A stretch of 64,000 nt of DNA from Pseudomonas_T sp032052615 (lineage in GTDB: Bacteria > Pseudomonadota > Gammaproteobacteria > Pseudomonadales > Pseudomonadaceae), in the NCBI GenBank assembly GCA_032052615.1, contig DAMBWF010000001.1:620001-684000 (forward strand). Direction: 5' to 3'. The translations under genes and the position numbers were made by a program. Positions 54,275 through 63,171 of this stretch are shown here, one piece after another. The stretch's first letter is position 1. Each line of letters begins with the position of its first letter. Under the pieces are notes generated by a model. That model saw nothing but the letters and a program-made list of their open reading frames with translations. It did not search any database and was not told the DNA's origin.

Positions 54275-56341
54275 ATGAGCCCGAATCGGAAGCGCCACCC
54301 CGTCCCTGCCTGGATAGGCCTGCTGGGCTGCGGCTGGCTGGCGGGACCGGGCACGGCGGCCCAGCCGGCCACCGCGTCCACCGCCGTGCCTACCGCCGTA
54401 CTGAAACCCTTGGTGATCACCTCCACCCGCAGCCCGAGCGCCTGGCTGGACGATCCGGTGGCGGTGGGCCGGATGGACGAGGCGGATGCGGCGGGCGAGC
54501 AGAATCTGACCCTCGACCGCCTGCTGGCGCCGATCCCCGGGGTGTTCGCCCAGGATCGCTACAACTTCGCCCAGGGCATGCGCCTGTCGATCCGTGGCTT
54601 CGGCGCCCGCGCCAACTTCGGCGTGCGGGGCGTGCGAGTGCGGGTGGACGGCGTCCCGCTGACCATGCCGGACGGCCAGACCGAACTGGACGGACTGGAC
54701 CTGGGCCTGGTGGAAGGCGTCGAAGTGATTCGCGGGCCGGCCTCGACCCTGTACGGCAACGCCGCCGGCGGAGTGCTGTCGGTACGCACCCGCGAGCCGT
54801 CCTTCACCCCCCGCGCCGAGCTGGACGCCAGCGCCGGTGGCCTGGGCTACCGCCGCCTGCGCGGCGAGGCGAGCGCCGGCGAGGGGCAGGTGGCGGGCCT
54901 CTTGGCCTTCAACGCCACCGCCTTGGACGGCTACCGCCACCACGACCGCGCGGAAACCAACAGCCTTACCGGCAAGCTGGGCTGGTACGCCGATGCCGGC
55001 ACCCTGGGCCTGACCTTCAATGCCATCGACAACCGCGCCGAGGACCCGGGCGGGCTGACCGCCGCCCAGGTTCACGCGGACCGCCACCAGGCGGCGCCCA
55101 ACAGCCTGCGCTTCGACGCCGACGAGCAGATCAGCCAGCAGCGCCTGGCGCTGACCTGGGACGGGAAGGGGGCGGGCCGCGACGACTATCAGTTGCATGG
55201 CTATCTGGGCCGGCGCGACTTCGCCAACCGCCTGGCCTTCGCCGCCGGCGGGCAGGGCGCCTTCGAACGCACTTTCGCCGGCTTCGGTGGCCAGTACAGC
55301 CACCGCTTCGACGGGTTCGGCCTGCCCCAAACGCTCACCGCCGGGATGGACCTGGAACAGCAGTTGGACGACCGCCGCCGCTATGACAACCTGCAGGGCG
55401 CGCGGGGCGCCACCACCCTGCGCCAGGACGAGCGCGCCGCCAGCACCGGGCTGTTCCTGGAAGACCGGATCGCCCTGGGCGAGCGCTGGCTGCTCGATCT
55501 CGGCGGCCGCTACGACCGGGTGCGGCTGGCGGTGGACGACCGCTTCCTCGCCGACGGCGACGAGGGCGGCGCGCGCCACCTCGACCACTGGAGCTACAAC
55601 GGCGGCCTGGCCTACCGACTCGACGCGCACCAGCGTCTCTACGGGCGGGTCGGCACCTCCTTCGAGACGCCCACGGTGAACGAATTGGCCAACCCCAGCG
55701 GCGGCGGCTTCAACCCGGGGCTGGAGCCGGCCCGGGCGCTGAACCGGGAAATCGGCGTGAAGGGCGAATGGCCCGCCGTGCGCTACGAGGTCGCGCTGTA
55801 CAGCCTGCGCCTGGAAGACGAACTGGTTCCCTACAGCCTGCCGGACCAGCCCGGGCGCAACTTCTACCGCAACGCCGGCGCCTCGCGCCGCGACGGGTTG
55901 GAGCTGGCCGCCGACTGGCTGTTCGCCGAGCACTGGCGCCTGGCGGCGTCCTATGCCTACAACGACTACCGCTTCGAGCGCTATCGTCTGACCGGCGCCG
56001 ACTATGAAGGGAACGCGCCCGCCGGCATTCCCCGGCAGACCCTGTTCACCGAACTGGTCTACCGGCGCGGCACGGGCTACGTGCGGCTGAACATGACCGC
56101 CGTGGACCGGCTGTACGCCGACGATGGCAACCAGGCCCGGGTCGGCGGCTACGCGCTGTTCAACCTGCGCATCGGCCGCCACTTGACCCTGGGCGGGCAG
56201 ACCCTGGAACCCTACCTGGGGCTCGACAACCTGCTGGGGCGGCGCTATGTGGACAACCTGCGCATCAACGATGCCAGCCGCCGCTACTACGAGCCGGGGC
56301 CGGGCCGCACCCTGTACGCCGGGCTGCGGGTGGCGTTCTGA
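54275..56341 (+). CDS. TonB-dependent outer-membrane receptor
   Basis: A 688-residue receptor. Signal peptide to about residue 27, then a plug domain (about 40-170; TLDRLLAPIPGVFAQDRYNFAQ, IRGFGARANFGVRGVRV, EVIRGPASTLYGNAAGG) and a 22-strand barrel ending in an aromatic residue (LYAGLRVAF), as outer-membrane proteins require. It resembles FecA/PupB-like or PQQ-linked receptors rather than vitamin B12 receptors, but no riboswitch or sigma/anti-sigma pair is next to it. AAGGACAG precedes the ATG at 54275. A secreted PQQ-type dehydrogenase gene follows by 62 bases, probably co-transcribed. Confidence 0.87.
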   Translation: MSPNRKRHPVPAWIGLLGCGWLAGPGTAAQPATASTAVPTAVLKPLVITSTRSPSAWLDDPVAVGRMDEADAAGEQNLTLDRLLAPIPGVFAQDRYNFAQGMRLSIRGFGARANFGVRGVRVRVDGVPLTMPDGQTELDGLDLGLVEGVEVIRGPASTLYGNAAGGVLSVRTREPSFTPRAELDASAGGLGYRRLRGEASAGEGQVAGLLAFNATALDGYRHHDRAETNSLTGKLGWYADAGTLGLTFNAIDNRAEDPGGLTAAQVHADRHQAAPNSLRFDADEQISQQRLALTWDGKGAGRDDYQLHGYLGRRDFANRLAFAAGGQGAFERTFAGFGGQYSHRFDGFGLPQTLTAGMDLEQQLDDRRRYDNLQGARGATTLRQDERAASTGLFLEDRIALGERWLLDLGGRYDRVRLAVDDRFLADGDEGGARHLDHWSYNGGLAYRLDAHQRLYGRVGTSFETPTVNELANPSGGGFNPGLEPARALNREIGVKGEWPAVRYEVALYSLRLEDELVPYSLPDQPGRNFYRNAGASRRDGLELAADWLFAEHWRLAASYAYNDYRFERYRLTGADYEGNAPAGIPRQTLFTELVYRRGTGYVRLNMTAVDRLYADDGNQARVGGYALFNLRIGRHLTLGGQTLEPYLGLDNLLGRRYVDNLRINDASRRYYEPGPGRTLYAGLRVAF

Positions 56342-56403
56342 GCCTGAACTAAAGCCGCGGGCGCCCGGTCGACTTTCCGAGACCCTTGCCCAAGGAGCCG
56401 GAC

Positions 56404-57666
56404 ATGTCGACCTCCCGCTACCTGCTTTCCACCCTGGGCGGCCTGATCGCCGCCTGGGCCGCCGGCCAGGCCCTGGCGGGCGCGCCGGACGGCGACCGCG
56501 TGCGCACGGCGGTGGGGGAGATCGTGCTGCCCCCGCCGGACCCGGGCCACGACGCCCAGCGCCGCAGCAAGGTGATCGGCTGGCCCGAGGGCAAGACCCC
56601 GACGGCGCCGCCGGGCTTCGTGGTCAGCCGTTACGCGGATGGCCTGGACAGCCCCCGCTGGCTGCTGGTGACGCCCAACGGCGACGTGCTGGTGGCCGAA
56701 TCCAGCACCGCCTCGCGCAGCGCCGACCGCATCACCCTGTTCCGCGACAGCGATGGAGACGGCCGCCCGGACCGGCGCGAAGTCTTCCTCCAGCGAAACC
56801 TGAAGAAACCCCTGGGCATGCAGGTGATCGGCCAGCGCTTCTACGTGGCCAACACCGATGGCGTCTGGCGCTACCCCTACCAGCCGGGCGACATCCGGAT
56901 CGCGGGCGAGGGAGAGAAAATCCTCGATCTGCCCGCCGGTGGCTACAACAACCACTGGACCCGCAACCTTCTGGCCAACGTGGACGGCAGCAAGCTCTAT
57001 GTCTCGGTGGGTTCGGGCAGCAACATCGGCGAGCACGGCATGGACAACGAGGTACGCCGCGCCGCGATCCTGGAAGTCGACCCGGACGGTCAGCACGAGA
57101 CGCTTTACGCCGGCGGCCTGCGCAACCCGGTGGGCATGGCCTGGGCGCCCGGCACCCAGACCCTGTGGACCGTGGTGAACGAGCGCGACCGACTGGGCGA
57201 CGAGTTGGTCCCCGATTACCTCACGCACGTAGAGCGGGGCGGCTTCTACGGCTGGCCCTACGCGTATTTCGGTCCCCACGAGGACCCACGCCTGGCCGGT
57301 CAACGGCCCGACCTGGTACGCGAGGCCCGGGTACCCGACGTGCCCCTGGGCGCCCACACCGCTTCCCTGGGCTTGGCGTTCTATAACCAGGAGGCTTTTC
57401 CGGAGAAATACCGGGGCGGCGCCTTCATCGGCCAGCACGGCTCCTGGAACCATTCGAGCCTGGTGGGCTACCAGGTGGCGTTCGTGCCCTTCGAGCGGGG
57501 CTCGCCCAAGGGACCGGCGGAGCCGTTCCTCCAGGGTTTCATCGCCGATGCCAACAAGGGCGAGGTCCATGGACGCCCGGTGGGCGTCGCGGTACTGCCC
57601 AGTGGCGCGTTGCTGGTGGCGGACGATGCCGGTGGTACCCTCTGGCAGGTCCGGGCCGCGCCATGA
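56404..57666 (+). CDS. Periplasmic PQQ-dependent sugar (sorbosone-type) dehydrogenase
   Basis: A 420-residue secreted beta-propeller enzyme. After the signal peptide (to about residue 26) come six-bladed propeller repeats (NGDVLVAESSTASRSADRI; GMDNEVRRAAILEVDPDGQ; LRNPVGMAWAPGTQTLWTVVNERD) and the C-terminal GQHGSWNHSSLVGYQVAFVPF. This is the soluble glucose/L-sorbosone dehydrogenase group, usually PQQ-dependent. AAGGAG precedes the ATG at 56404. It lies directly behind the TonB receptor gene, suggesting joint use, for instance receptor-mediated PQQ or substrate uptake; that is inference. Confidence 0.82.
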   Translation: MSTSRYLLSTLGGLIAAWAAGQALAGAPDGDRVRTAVGEIVLPPPDPGHDAQRRSKVIGWPEGKTPTAPPGFVVSRYADGLDSPRWLLVTPNGDVLVAESSTASRSADRITLFRDSDGDGRPDRREVFLQRNLKKPLGMQVIGQRFYVANTDGVWRYPYQPGDIRIAGEGEKILDLPAGGYNNHWTRNLLANVDGSKLYVSVGSGSNIGEHGMDNEVRRAAILEVDPDGQHETLYAGGLRNPVGMAWAPGTQTLWTVVNERDRLGDELVPDYLTHVERGGFYGWPYAYFGPHEDPRLAGQRPDLVREARVPDVPLGAHTASLGLAFYNQEAFPEKYRGGAFIGQHGSWNHSSLVGYQVAFVPFERGSPKGPAEPFLQGFIADANKGEVHGRPVGVAVLPSGALLVADDAGGTLWQVRAAP

Positions 57667-57682
57667 GCGGCCTCAGGCCGCT
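57666..57682 (+). terminator. Hairpin at the end of the sugar dehydrogenase gene
   Basis: Inverted repeat AGCGGCCT / AGGCCGCT with a one-base centre, immediately after the stop codon. No T tract follows, so termination is uncertain. Confidence 0.35.
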
Positions 57683-57826
57683 GCACTTCGTCGGCGTGGC
57701 GGTTCGATTCGCCCCCGAGGGGCGCGGACGGGGCTAGTCTAGGAAGCGGAAGGTCCAACGGGCGCGCGGCCGGCTCATCCCGGCTTTCCGCCTTCGGCCG
57801 TCCGATCATCGCAGTGAGGAGTGATC

Positions 57827-57955
57827 ATGAAAGCATGGCTCAGCCGTTTCGCCTGGCAGGTCTCCGTCGCCCTCGGGCTCCAGGAATCGCCCCGCCTACA
57901 ACCCGTCCCCGTTCGCCGCGATGAGCGAGCCGCCGCCCAGCGGCGGCGTCGCTGA
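57827..57955 (+). CDS. PA1414-family small peptide
   Basis: A 42-residue peptide: an amphipathic N-terminus (MKAWLSRFAWQVSVALGL), then QESPRLQPVPVRRDERAA and an Arg-rich end. This pattern (ALGL..SPRLQPVPV) is, as I recall, that of the Pseudomonas PA1414 family. GAGGAG lies at ideal spacing before the ATG and a terminator follows 8 bases after the stop. In P. aeruginosa the PA1414 leader produces the small RNA SicX under low oxygen; here the 160-base upstream spacer shows no ANR box. Function unknown. Confidence 0.6.
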   Translation: MKAWLSRFAWQVSVALGLQESPRLQPVPVRRDERAAAQRRRR

Positions 57956-57962
57956 CCGCCAC

Positions 57963-57992
57963 CGGAGCGCCTTCGCGGCGCTCCGATCGTTT
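57963..57992 (+). terminator. Terminator after the PA1414-like gene
   Basis: Nine-bp stem CGGAGCGCC / GGCGCTCCG with loop TTCGC and a weak T run (ATCGTTT). Confidence 0.6.
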
Positions 57993-58200
57993 CACGTCAA
58001 CGCGAAAGCGGCACTCACCCCATCGACCCGCCACGACCGATCAATAGGATCGTCCAGCAGCCCGCGCTGATATCGCGGGCCGGCTGCGGGCGCTGCTGCC
58101 AATCACCTTCGGCTACCATGGCCGTTCTTCCTGCTTCCGCGGCGCGGCCGCTTGGGACCGCTGTTGCTGACTTCCATGACCGATCGAGGGCTCGGATGAA

Positions 58201-58818
58201 ATGATCATTGAGCCCTTCGCCCTAATCCCTCGTTCGCGCTGCCCACGGTGTCAGCGGCCCACGAGCCATTGCCTGTGCCCGCTGATCCCATGCCTGGACA
58301 GCCGCACCGAGGTGCTGATCCTGCAGCATCCCAGCGAGGTCGGCCACGCGCTGAATACCGCCCGGCTGGCGGCCCTCGGCCTGAAGCGGGCGGAATTGCG
58401 GGTGGGCGAACACTTCGACGATCTCGAACCTTGGCTCGCGGCGCCGGCGCGGCGGGCCTGCCTGCTGTTTCCCGGGGAGGGCGCGCGGCCCCTGGCGGAG
58501 CTGACTGGCGAGGGCCCCCTGACCCTGGTGGTACCCGACGGCACCTGGCGCAAGGCACGCAAGCTGCTGCACGTGAATCCGGCTCTGGCGGCCTTGCCCC
58601 GGGTGACCCTGCCGGTGGGCGCGGTCTCTCGCTACCGGCTGCGCAAGGCGCCCATGGCCGGCGCGCTGTCCACCGTGGAGGCCATCGTCCAGGCGCTGAA
58701 CATCCTGGAGGCGCCGGCGCGTTTCGACGCCCTGCTGGAGCCCTTCGAGGCCCTGATCGACGGCCAGGTGGCCGCCATGGGGGTGGAAACCTACCGGCGC
58801 AACCACCTGCCCGGGTAG
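58201..58818 (+). CDS. tapT: TapT-like tRNA-uridine aminocarboxypropyltransferase (DTW domain)
   Basis: A 205-residue DTW-domain protein that transfers the 3-amino-3-carboxypropyl group from SAM to a tRNA uridine (acp3U47 in E. coli). The zinc-like cluster C14, C17, C24, C26 (RCPRCQRPTSHCLC), the QHPSEVGHALNT motif and the DTW motif, here DGTW (113-116) in VVPDGTWRKARKLL, are present, as is the YRLRKAP segment. The length is normal. The ATG at 58201 is chosen by the family N-terminus; the ribosome site is only fair. Confidence 0.87.
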   Translation: MIIEPFALIPRSRCPRCQRPTSHCLCPLIPCLDSRTEVLILQHPSEVGHALNTARLAALGLKRAELRVGEHFDDLEPWLAAPARRACLLFPGEGARPLAELTGEGPLTLVVPDGTWRKARKLLHVNPALAALPRVTLPVGAVSRYRLRKAPMAGALSTVEAIVQALNILEAPARFDALLEPFEALIDGQVAAMGVETYRRNHLPG

Positions 58819-58846
58819 CGGTCCGGTCGGACGCGAAGGACGGACG

Positions 58847-59269
58847 TCAACCGGCGCGCGGGCCGTCGCGCCGGGTCGGCAGGGTCTTCTGCCGCAGGAT
58901 GTAGACGCTGACGCAGACCGCGCTGGTCAGCATGAAGGCTCGGGCCCAGGGGCGCGGCACCAGGTAGCAGGAGAGGGCGATGCTCGCCCACATCAGGACC
59001 AGTGCGTAGACCTTGCCCTTGAGCGGGATGCCTTGACCGCCCAGGTAATCCTTTATCCAAGGGCCCAGGCGCGGGTGGCCCACCAGCCAGTCATGGAAGC
59101 GCGTGGAGCTGCGGGCGAAGCAGGCGGCGGCGAGCAAGAGGAAGGGGGTGGTGGGCAGGACCGGCAGGAAGATGCCGATCACTCCCAGCGCGACGCTCAG
59201 CCAGCCCACCGCCAATAGCGCGTAGCGCACGCCGCGATGGCGGCTCGGGCGGATGACCCGGCGCGTCAT
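58847..59269 (-). CDS. YbaN-family (DUF454) membrane protein
   Basis: A 140-residue inner-membrane protein with about three helices. The DUF454 signature is GWLSVALGVIGIFLPVLPTTPFLLLAAACFARSS followed by FHDWLVGHPRLGPWIKDY. The family has no established function. It lies three bases downstream of the UPF0149 gene on the same strand, so the two are probably co-transcribed. It is convergent with tapT. Confidence 0.9.
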   Translation of the reverse strand: MTRRVIRPSRHRGVRYALLAVGWLSVALGVIGIFLPVLPTTPFLLLAAACFARSSTRFHDWLVGHPRLGPWIKDYLGGQGIPLKGKVYALVLMWASIALSCYLVPRPWARAFMLTSAVCVSVYILRQKTLPTRRDGPRAG

Positions 59270-59272
59270 GAC

Positions 59273-59857
59273 TCAATGGCGGGGTTTGAGCAGCGCCGGC
59301 TTTTCCTCGGGGGCCTGGCAGAGCAGGAAGAGGGCGGTGAGCACGTCGGGAATCTGATCCACCATGCTGTCGACCAGGTCGCGCTCCTGGGCGATCTCGG
59401 CGAATTCGGGCTGTTCCTCGAACAGGCCGGACCCCACCATGATCGGCAGCAACAGCTCGCTGACCTCGTCCTCGGCATCCTCGAACCACACCGATTCCCG
59501 CAGGAACACGCCTTCCATGAAGCCGATGCACCAGCCGCGCAGGTCGGACTCGTCGGGTTCCTCGCCCAGGTCCAGTTCGCAGGGCACTTCCGGCTGATCG
59601 TCGCTGGCCAGTTGGCGGGCGATATGGCTCTTGAGCTGGACCAGGGCGCCCTCGATGTCGGCGCGCTCGGCGTCTTCGCGGTAGCGCGGCGGCTCGGCGA
59701 AGAGGGCGTCGATCCACTCGCGTTCCGGCACCGGCTCCGGGCAGATCGCCAAGGCGGTGAGGTAGCCGTGGGCGGCCACGTAGTCCAGGGCTTCCTCGTG
59801 CAGGTCGTCGGCATCGAGGAAGGCTTGCAGGCGGGAAAGTTGCTCGGCAAAGGACAT
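59273..59857 (-). CDS. UPF0149 (YecA/YgfB-like) family protein
   Basis: A 194-residue acidic soluble protein of the YgfB/YecA superfamily. It has the conserved helical core (LDADDLHEEALDYVAAHGYLTALAICPE, WCIGFMEGVFLRE, DVLTALFLL). The C-terminal SEC-C zinc motif of YecA is absent. Related YgfB in P. aeruginosa modulates AlpA-driven antitermination; whether this member acts similarly is unknown. The adjacent gene ybaN-like follows by three bases. Confidence 0.8.
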   Translation of the reverse strand: MSFAEQLSRLQAFLDADDLHEEALDYVAAHGYLTALAICPEPVPEREWIDALFAEPPRYREDAERADIEGALVQLKSHIARQLASDDQPEVPCELDLGEEPDESDLRGWCIGFMEGVFLRESVWFEDAEDEVSELLLPIMVGSGLFEEQPEFAEIAQERDLVDSMVDQIPDVLTALFLLCQAPEEKPALLKPRH

Positions 59858-59999
59858 CGTGGTCTACCTGGGAGAAGAAACAGTGGGGGATTCTAGTCCA
59901 GTAGGCACGTGAGGGCTACCGCGCGCGGGCCATCGGTCCGGCGCGCTGAAAGGCGCCAGGCGGGTCGGTATACTGGCCGACTCGTTTACGGAGATCGGC

Positions 60000-62138
60000 A
60001 TGCTCGACCAGGCACTAGGCATCCTCAAGAACGTTTTCGGCTACGACGCGTTCCGTGGCAACCAGGCGGCGATCATCGAGCGCGTGGCGGGTGGCGGCGA
60101 TGCCCTGGTGCTGATGCCGACCGGTGGCGGCAAGTCGTTGTGCTACCAAGTGCCGGCCCTGCTGCGGGAGGGCCTGGCGGTGGTGGTCTCGCCGCTGATC
60201 GCCTTGATGGAGGACCAGGTCGCCACGCTCGACGAGCTGGGCGTGGCGGCGGTGGCGCTCAACTCCACCCTGGGCGCCGACGAGCAACGGGACATCGCGG
60301 CGCGTATCCGCCGGGGCGAGATCAAGTTGCTCTACCTCGCCCCCGAGCGGCTGGTGCAGCCGCGCATGCTGGCCTTTCTGAAGGGCTTGCCCCTCGCCTT
60401 GTTCGCCATCGACGAGGCCCACTGCGTGTCCCAGTGGGGCCACGATTTCCGCCCGGAATACCTGCAACTCGGACAACTGGCGGAGCTGTTCCCCCAGGTG
60501 CCGCGCCTTGCCTTGACCGCCACCGCGGACAAGCGCACCCGCGAGGAGATCGTCCAGCGCTTGCACTTGGAGGACGCCGAGCGCTTCCTCTCCAGTTTCG
60601 ACCGGCCGAACATCTTCTACCGCATTGTGCCCAAGGAGCAGCCGCGCAAGCAGTTGCTGGGGTTCCTCGCCGAGCGGCGGGGTGACGCCGGCATCGTCTA
60701 TTGCATGTCGCGCAAGAAGGTCGACGACATGGCGGCCTTCCTCGGCGAACAGGGCTTCCCGGCGCTGCCCTACCACGCGGGCCTGCCCGCCGACTTGCGG
60801 GCCCACCACCAACGGCGCTTCCTCAACGAGGAAGGGCTGATCATGGTGGCGACCATCGCCTTCGGCATGGGGATCGACAAGCCCAACGTGCGCTTCGTCG
60901 CCCACCTCGACCTGCCCAAGTCCCTGGAAGCCTACTACCAGGAAACCGGCCGCGCCGGCCGCGACGGTCTGCCCGCGGACGCCTGGATGGCCTATGGCCT
61001 GCAGGACGTGATCTTCCTCAAGCAGATGCTCAGCCAGTCCGAGGGCGACGAGCGCCATAAGCGGGTGGAACAGCACAAGCTCGATGCCATGCTGGCCCTT
61101 TGCGAGGAAACCCGCTGCCGGCGCCAGACCTTGTTGGCCTACTTCGATGAGGTGCTGCCCGAGCCCTGCGGCCATTGCGACAACTGCGTCGATGGGGTGC
61201 AGACCTGGGACGCCACCGAGCCCGCGCGCCAGGCGCTGTCCGCCATCTACCGCAGCGGCCAGCGCTACGGCGTGGGCCACTTGGTGGATATCCTGCTCGG
61301 CCGCGACACCGAGAAGGTCCGCGAAGGGGGCCACCAACGGCTGGCGGTGTTCGGGGTCGGCAAGACCCTGAGCGAGGCGGAGTGGCGCACGTTGTTCCGC
61401 CAACTGGTGGCTCGCGGCCTGGCCGATGTCGACCTGGAAGGCTTCGGCGGCCTGCGCTTGTCCGAGCGCTGCCGGCCTCTCTTGCGCGGCGAGGTGAGCC
61501 TGGAGCTGCGACGCGACCTGAAGCCGCAGCAGGCCGCCCGAGGCGCCGGCAAGAGTCCCGCCAGCCAACTGGTGCGGAGCGAGGAGCGGCAGACCTGGGA
61601 GGCGCTGCGCACCTTGCGGCGCAAGCTGGCCGAGGAACACAGCGTGCCGCCCTACGTCATCTTTCCCGACGCCACCCTGCTGGAGATGCTGCGCAGCCAG
61701 CCGCGCTCCCTGGCGGATCTGGCGGGCGTCAGCGGCGTCGGCGCGCGCAAGCTGGAGCGCTACGGCGCGGCCTTTCTCGACGTGCTCAACGGCGGCGCCG
61801 AAGAGGGCGAGGCGCCGCGCCCGGTCACCGACCTGCGTCACGAATTGGTGAGCCTGGCGCGGGCGGGTATGACTCCGGCGCAGATCGCCGTCCAGTTGGA
61901 CTGCACCGAGAAGAACGTCTACGTGATGCTGGCCGAGGCCATCGCCGGCCAACAGTTGAGCCTCGACCAGGCCCTGGACCTGCCCGACGACCTGCTCATG
62001 GAGGTCCAAGAGGCGTTCCTCGATGGCGAGGGCGAATTGCCGTCGGTCGCCGCGCTCTCCGAGCGTTTCCAGCGGCGGGTGCCGGAGGGGGTGCTGCACT
62101 GCGTGCGCGCCGCCTTGCAGGCTGAGCTGGAGGTCTGA
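60000..62138 (+). CDS. recQ: RecQ DNA helicase
   Basis: A 712-residue superfamily 2 helicase. Walker A is TGGGKS (41-46), motif II DEAH (138-141) in FAIDEAHCVSQWGHDFRPEY, and motif VI YYQETGRAGRDG. The zinc-binding Cys cluster (CEETRCRRQ ... CGHCDNC), winged-helix RQC region and an HRDC domain (about 525-600) follow. A further helix-turn-helix-like C-terminal part (about 620-712) makes it longer than E. coli RecQ (609). It unwinds recombination intermediates in RecF-pathway repair. GGAG precedes the ATG. It is divergent from the UPF0149 gene. Confidence 0.96.
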   Translation: MLDQALGILKNVFGYDAFRGNQAAIIERVAGGGDALVLMPTGGGKSLCYQVPALLREGLAVVVSPLIALMEDQVATLDELGVAAVALNSTLGADEQRDIAARIRRGEIKLLYLAPERLVQPRMLAFLKGLPLALFAIDEAHCVSQWGHDFRPEYLQLGQLAELFPQVPRLALTATADKRTREEIVQRLHLEDAERFLSSFDRPNIFYRIVPKEQPRKQLLGFLAERRGDAGIVYCMSRKKVDDMAAFLGEQGFPALPYHAGLPADLRAHHQRRFLNEEGLIMVATIAFGMGIDKPNVRFVAHLDLPKSLEAYYQETGRAGRDGLPADAWMAYGLQDVIFLKQMLSQSEGDERHKRVEQHKLDAMLALCEETRCRRQTLLAYFDEVLPEPCGHCDNCVDGVQTWDATEPARQALSAIYRSGQRYGVGHLVDILLGRDTEKVREGGHQRLAVFGVGKTLSEAEWRTLFRQLVARGLADVDLEGFGGLRLSERCRPLLRGEVSLELRRDLKPQQAARGAGKSPASQLVRSEERQTWEALRTLRRKLAEEHSVPPYVIFPDATLLEMLRSQPRSLADLAGVSGVGARKLERYGAAFLDVLNGGAEEGEAPRPVTDLRHELVSLARAGMTPAQIAVQLDCTEKNVYVMLAEAIAGQQLSLDQALDLPDDLLMEVQEAFLDGEGELPSVAALSERFQRRVPEGVLHCVRAALQAELEV

Positions 62139-62392
62139 ATACGGGCATCCGCTAGGCCGGCCTGGTCGCGCGAGCCCAGGGGCCGTCCGTCTCGTCCCGT
62201 TCCGCGCGTCGCGCGGCGGCACCGAAGCCGGGTGAGGCCGTCTCGTGCCAGTCGCTTCGGGGCCAAGCTCGAGGCCGCGCCAGCGGGCGCGGTTTCCTCT
62301 CCCGCCTCGGTATCGCGCCCGTCACCCGGACCATCTCGATCGTTTCGTTCCGGTGAGTGAATTTGCCGCACCCCCCTTCTTTTTCGAGCGGC

Positions 62393-62398
62393 TATGAT
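62393..62398 (+). promoter_or_regulatory. -10 element of the slyA-like gene
   Basis: TATGAT (5/6 to TATAAT) directly abuts the SlyA-type operator. No good -35 was found at 16-18 bases. The layout would place the operator over the transcription start. Confidence 0.4.
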
Positions 62399-62414
62399 TA
62401 GCCTCCTAATAATT
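62398..62414 (+). promoter_or_regulatory. SlyA/MarR-type operator upstream of the regulator gene
   Basis: TTAGCCTCCTAATAATT has TTAG-N4-CTAA matching the half-sites of the enteric SlyA box. It is identical to the element at 40326 except at two central bases. It is followed by an overlapping perfect palindrome CTAATAATTAG (62406-62416). The regulator ATG is 28 bases after the 17-base element begins its end, so autoregulation is likely. Confidence 0.6.
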
Positions 62415-62436
62415 AGAACTGCGTGCGGATTCACTC

Positions 62437-62877
62437 ATGTCCCATCTCGACCAACATCGTTTCGCCATGCAACTCGCCCAACTTTCCCGTGGCTGGCGGG
62501 GCGAACTGGATCGCCGCCTCGCCGATCTCGGCCTCTCCCAGGCGCGCTGGCTGGTGCTGTTGCACCTCGCTCGTTTCGAAGACTTGCCCACCCAGCGCGA
62601 GCTGGCGCAGAGCGTGGGCGTGGAAGGGCCGACCCTGGCGAGGCTGCTGGATGGCCTGGAAGCCCAGGGTCTGGTCACTCGCCAATCGGTGGCCGAGGAT
62701 CGTCGGGCGAAGAAGGTGGCGTTGCGCCCCGAGGCACGGCCCCTGATCGAACGCATCGAGGCGATTTCCACCCAATTACGGAGCGAGCTGTTCGCGGGTA
62801 TCGACGACGAGGAACTGCGTCGGTGCCAGCAGGTGCATGCACGGGTGCTCGAGAACCTGGGCAAACTGGCGCGCTAG
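62437..62877 (+). CDS. slyA: SlyA-like MarR-family regulator
   Basis: A 146-residue MarR-family protein. The winged helix lies at about residues 30-95 (SQARWLVLLHLARFEDLPTQRELAQSVGVEGPTLARLLDGLEAQGLV and wing RQSVAEDRRAKKVALRP). The sequence is close to SlyA in the recognition helix region, and the N- and C-terminal dimer helices are present. It probably binds the two operators at 62398 and 40326, controlling itself and the FUSC efflux operon; in E. coli slyA is divergent from the same type of efflux genes. The ligand would be an aromatic acid. Confidence 0.85.
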   Translation: MSHLDQHRFAMQLAQLSRGWRGELDRRLADLGLSQARWLVLLHLARFEDLPTQRELAQSVGVEGPTLARLLDGLEAQGLVTRQSVAEDRRAKKVALRPEARPLIERIEAISTQLRSELFAGIDDEELRRCQQVHARVLENLGKLAR

Positions 62878-63171
62878 CCACCCCAGCAGCGTTTTGGTTC
62901 ATTCGTTGACGCCAAAAACCAGGCGCTTTTGTGACGGATTTGTCAAGTCTGATTTATGGCGCTTTGCTATCCGCTTCGCGTATGCTAGGCGCGCTTTCGT
63001 GCCTGCCATTCGCCCTCCCGGCGGATAAATGTTCAAAAGCATCCATACTCAGCTTCAGCCGGACCCTCCCGGGACGGTTTCGACTGAACGTTTGTCAACG
63101 CCTGCGAGGCCCCACCCAGCATGCTTCTTCGATGGGGCCATGGTGTAAGAGCCGGCAAGAACGAGGGACCC

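Noticed and set aside
53309..56182. A 957-codon open frame on the minus strand opposite the TonB receptor gene
   Set aside because: It is an antisense shadow created by high GC; its translation is a low-complexity Gly/Val/Ala/Arg run, and the receptor on the other strand has clear domains. Only the short GlxA remnant within it is real.
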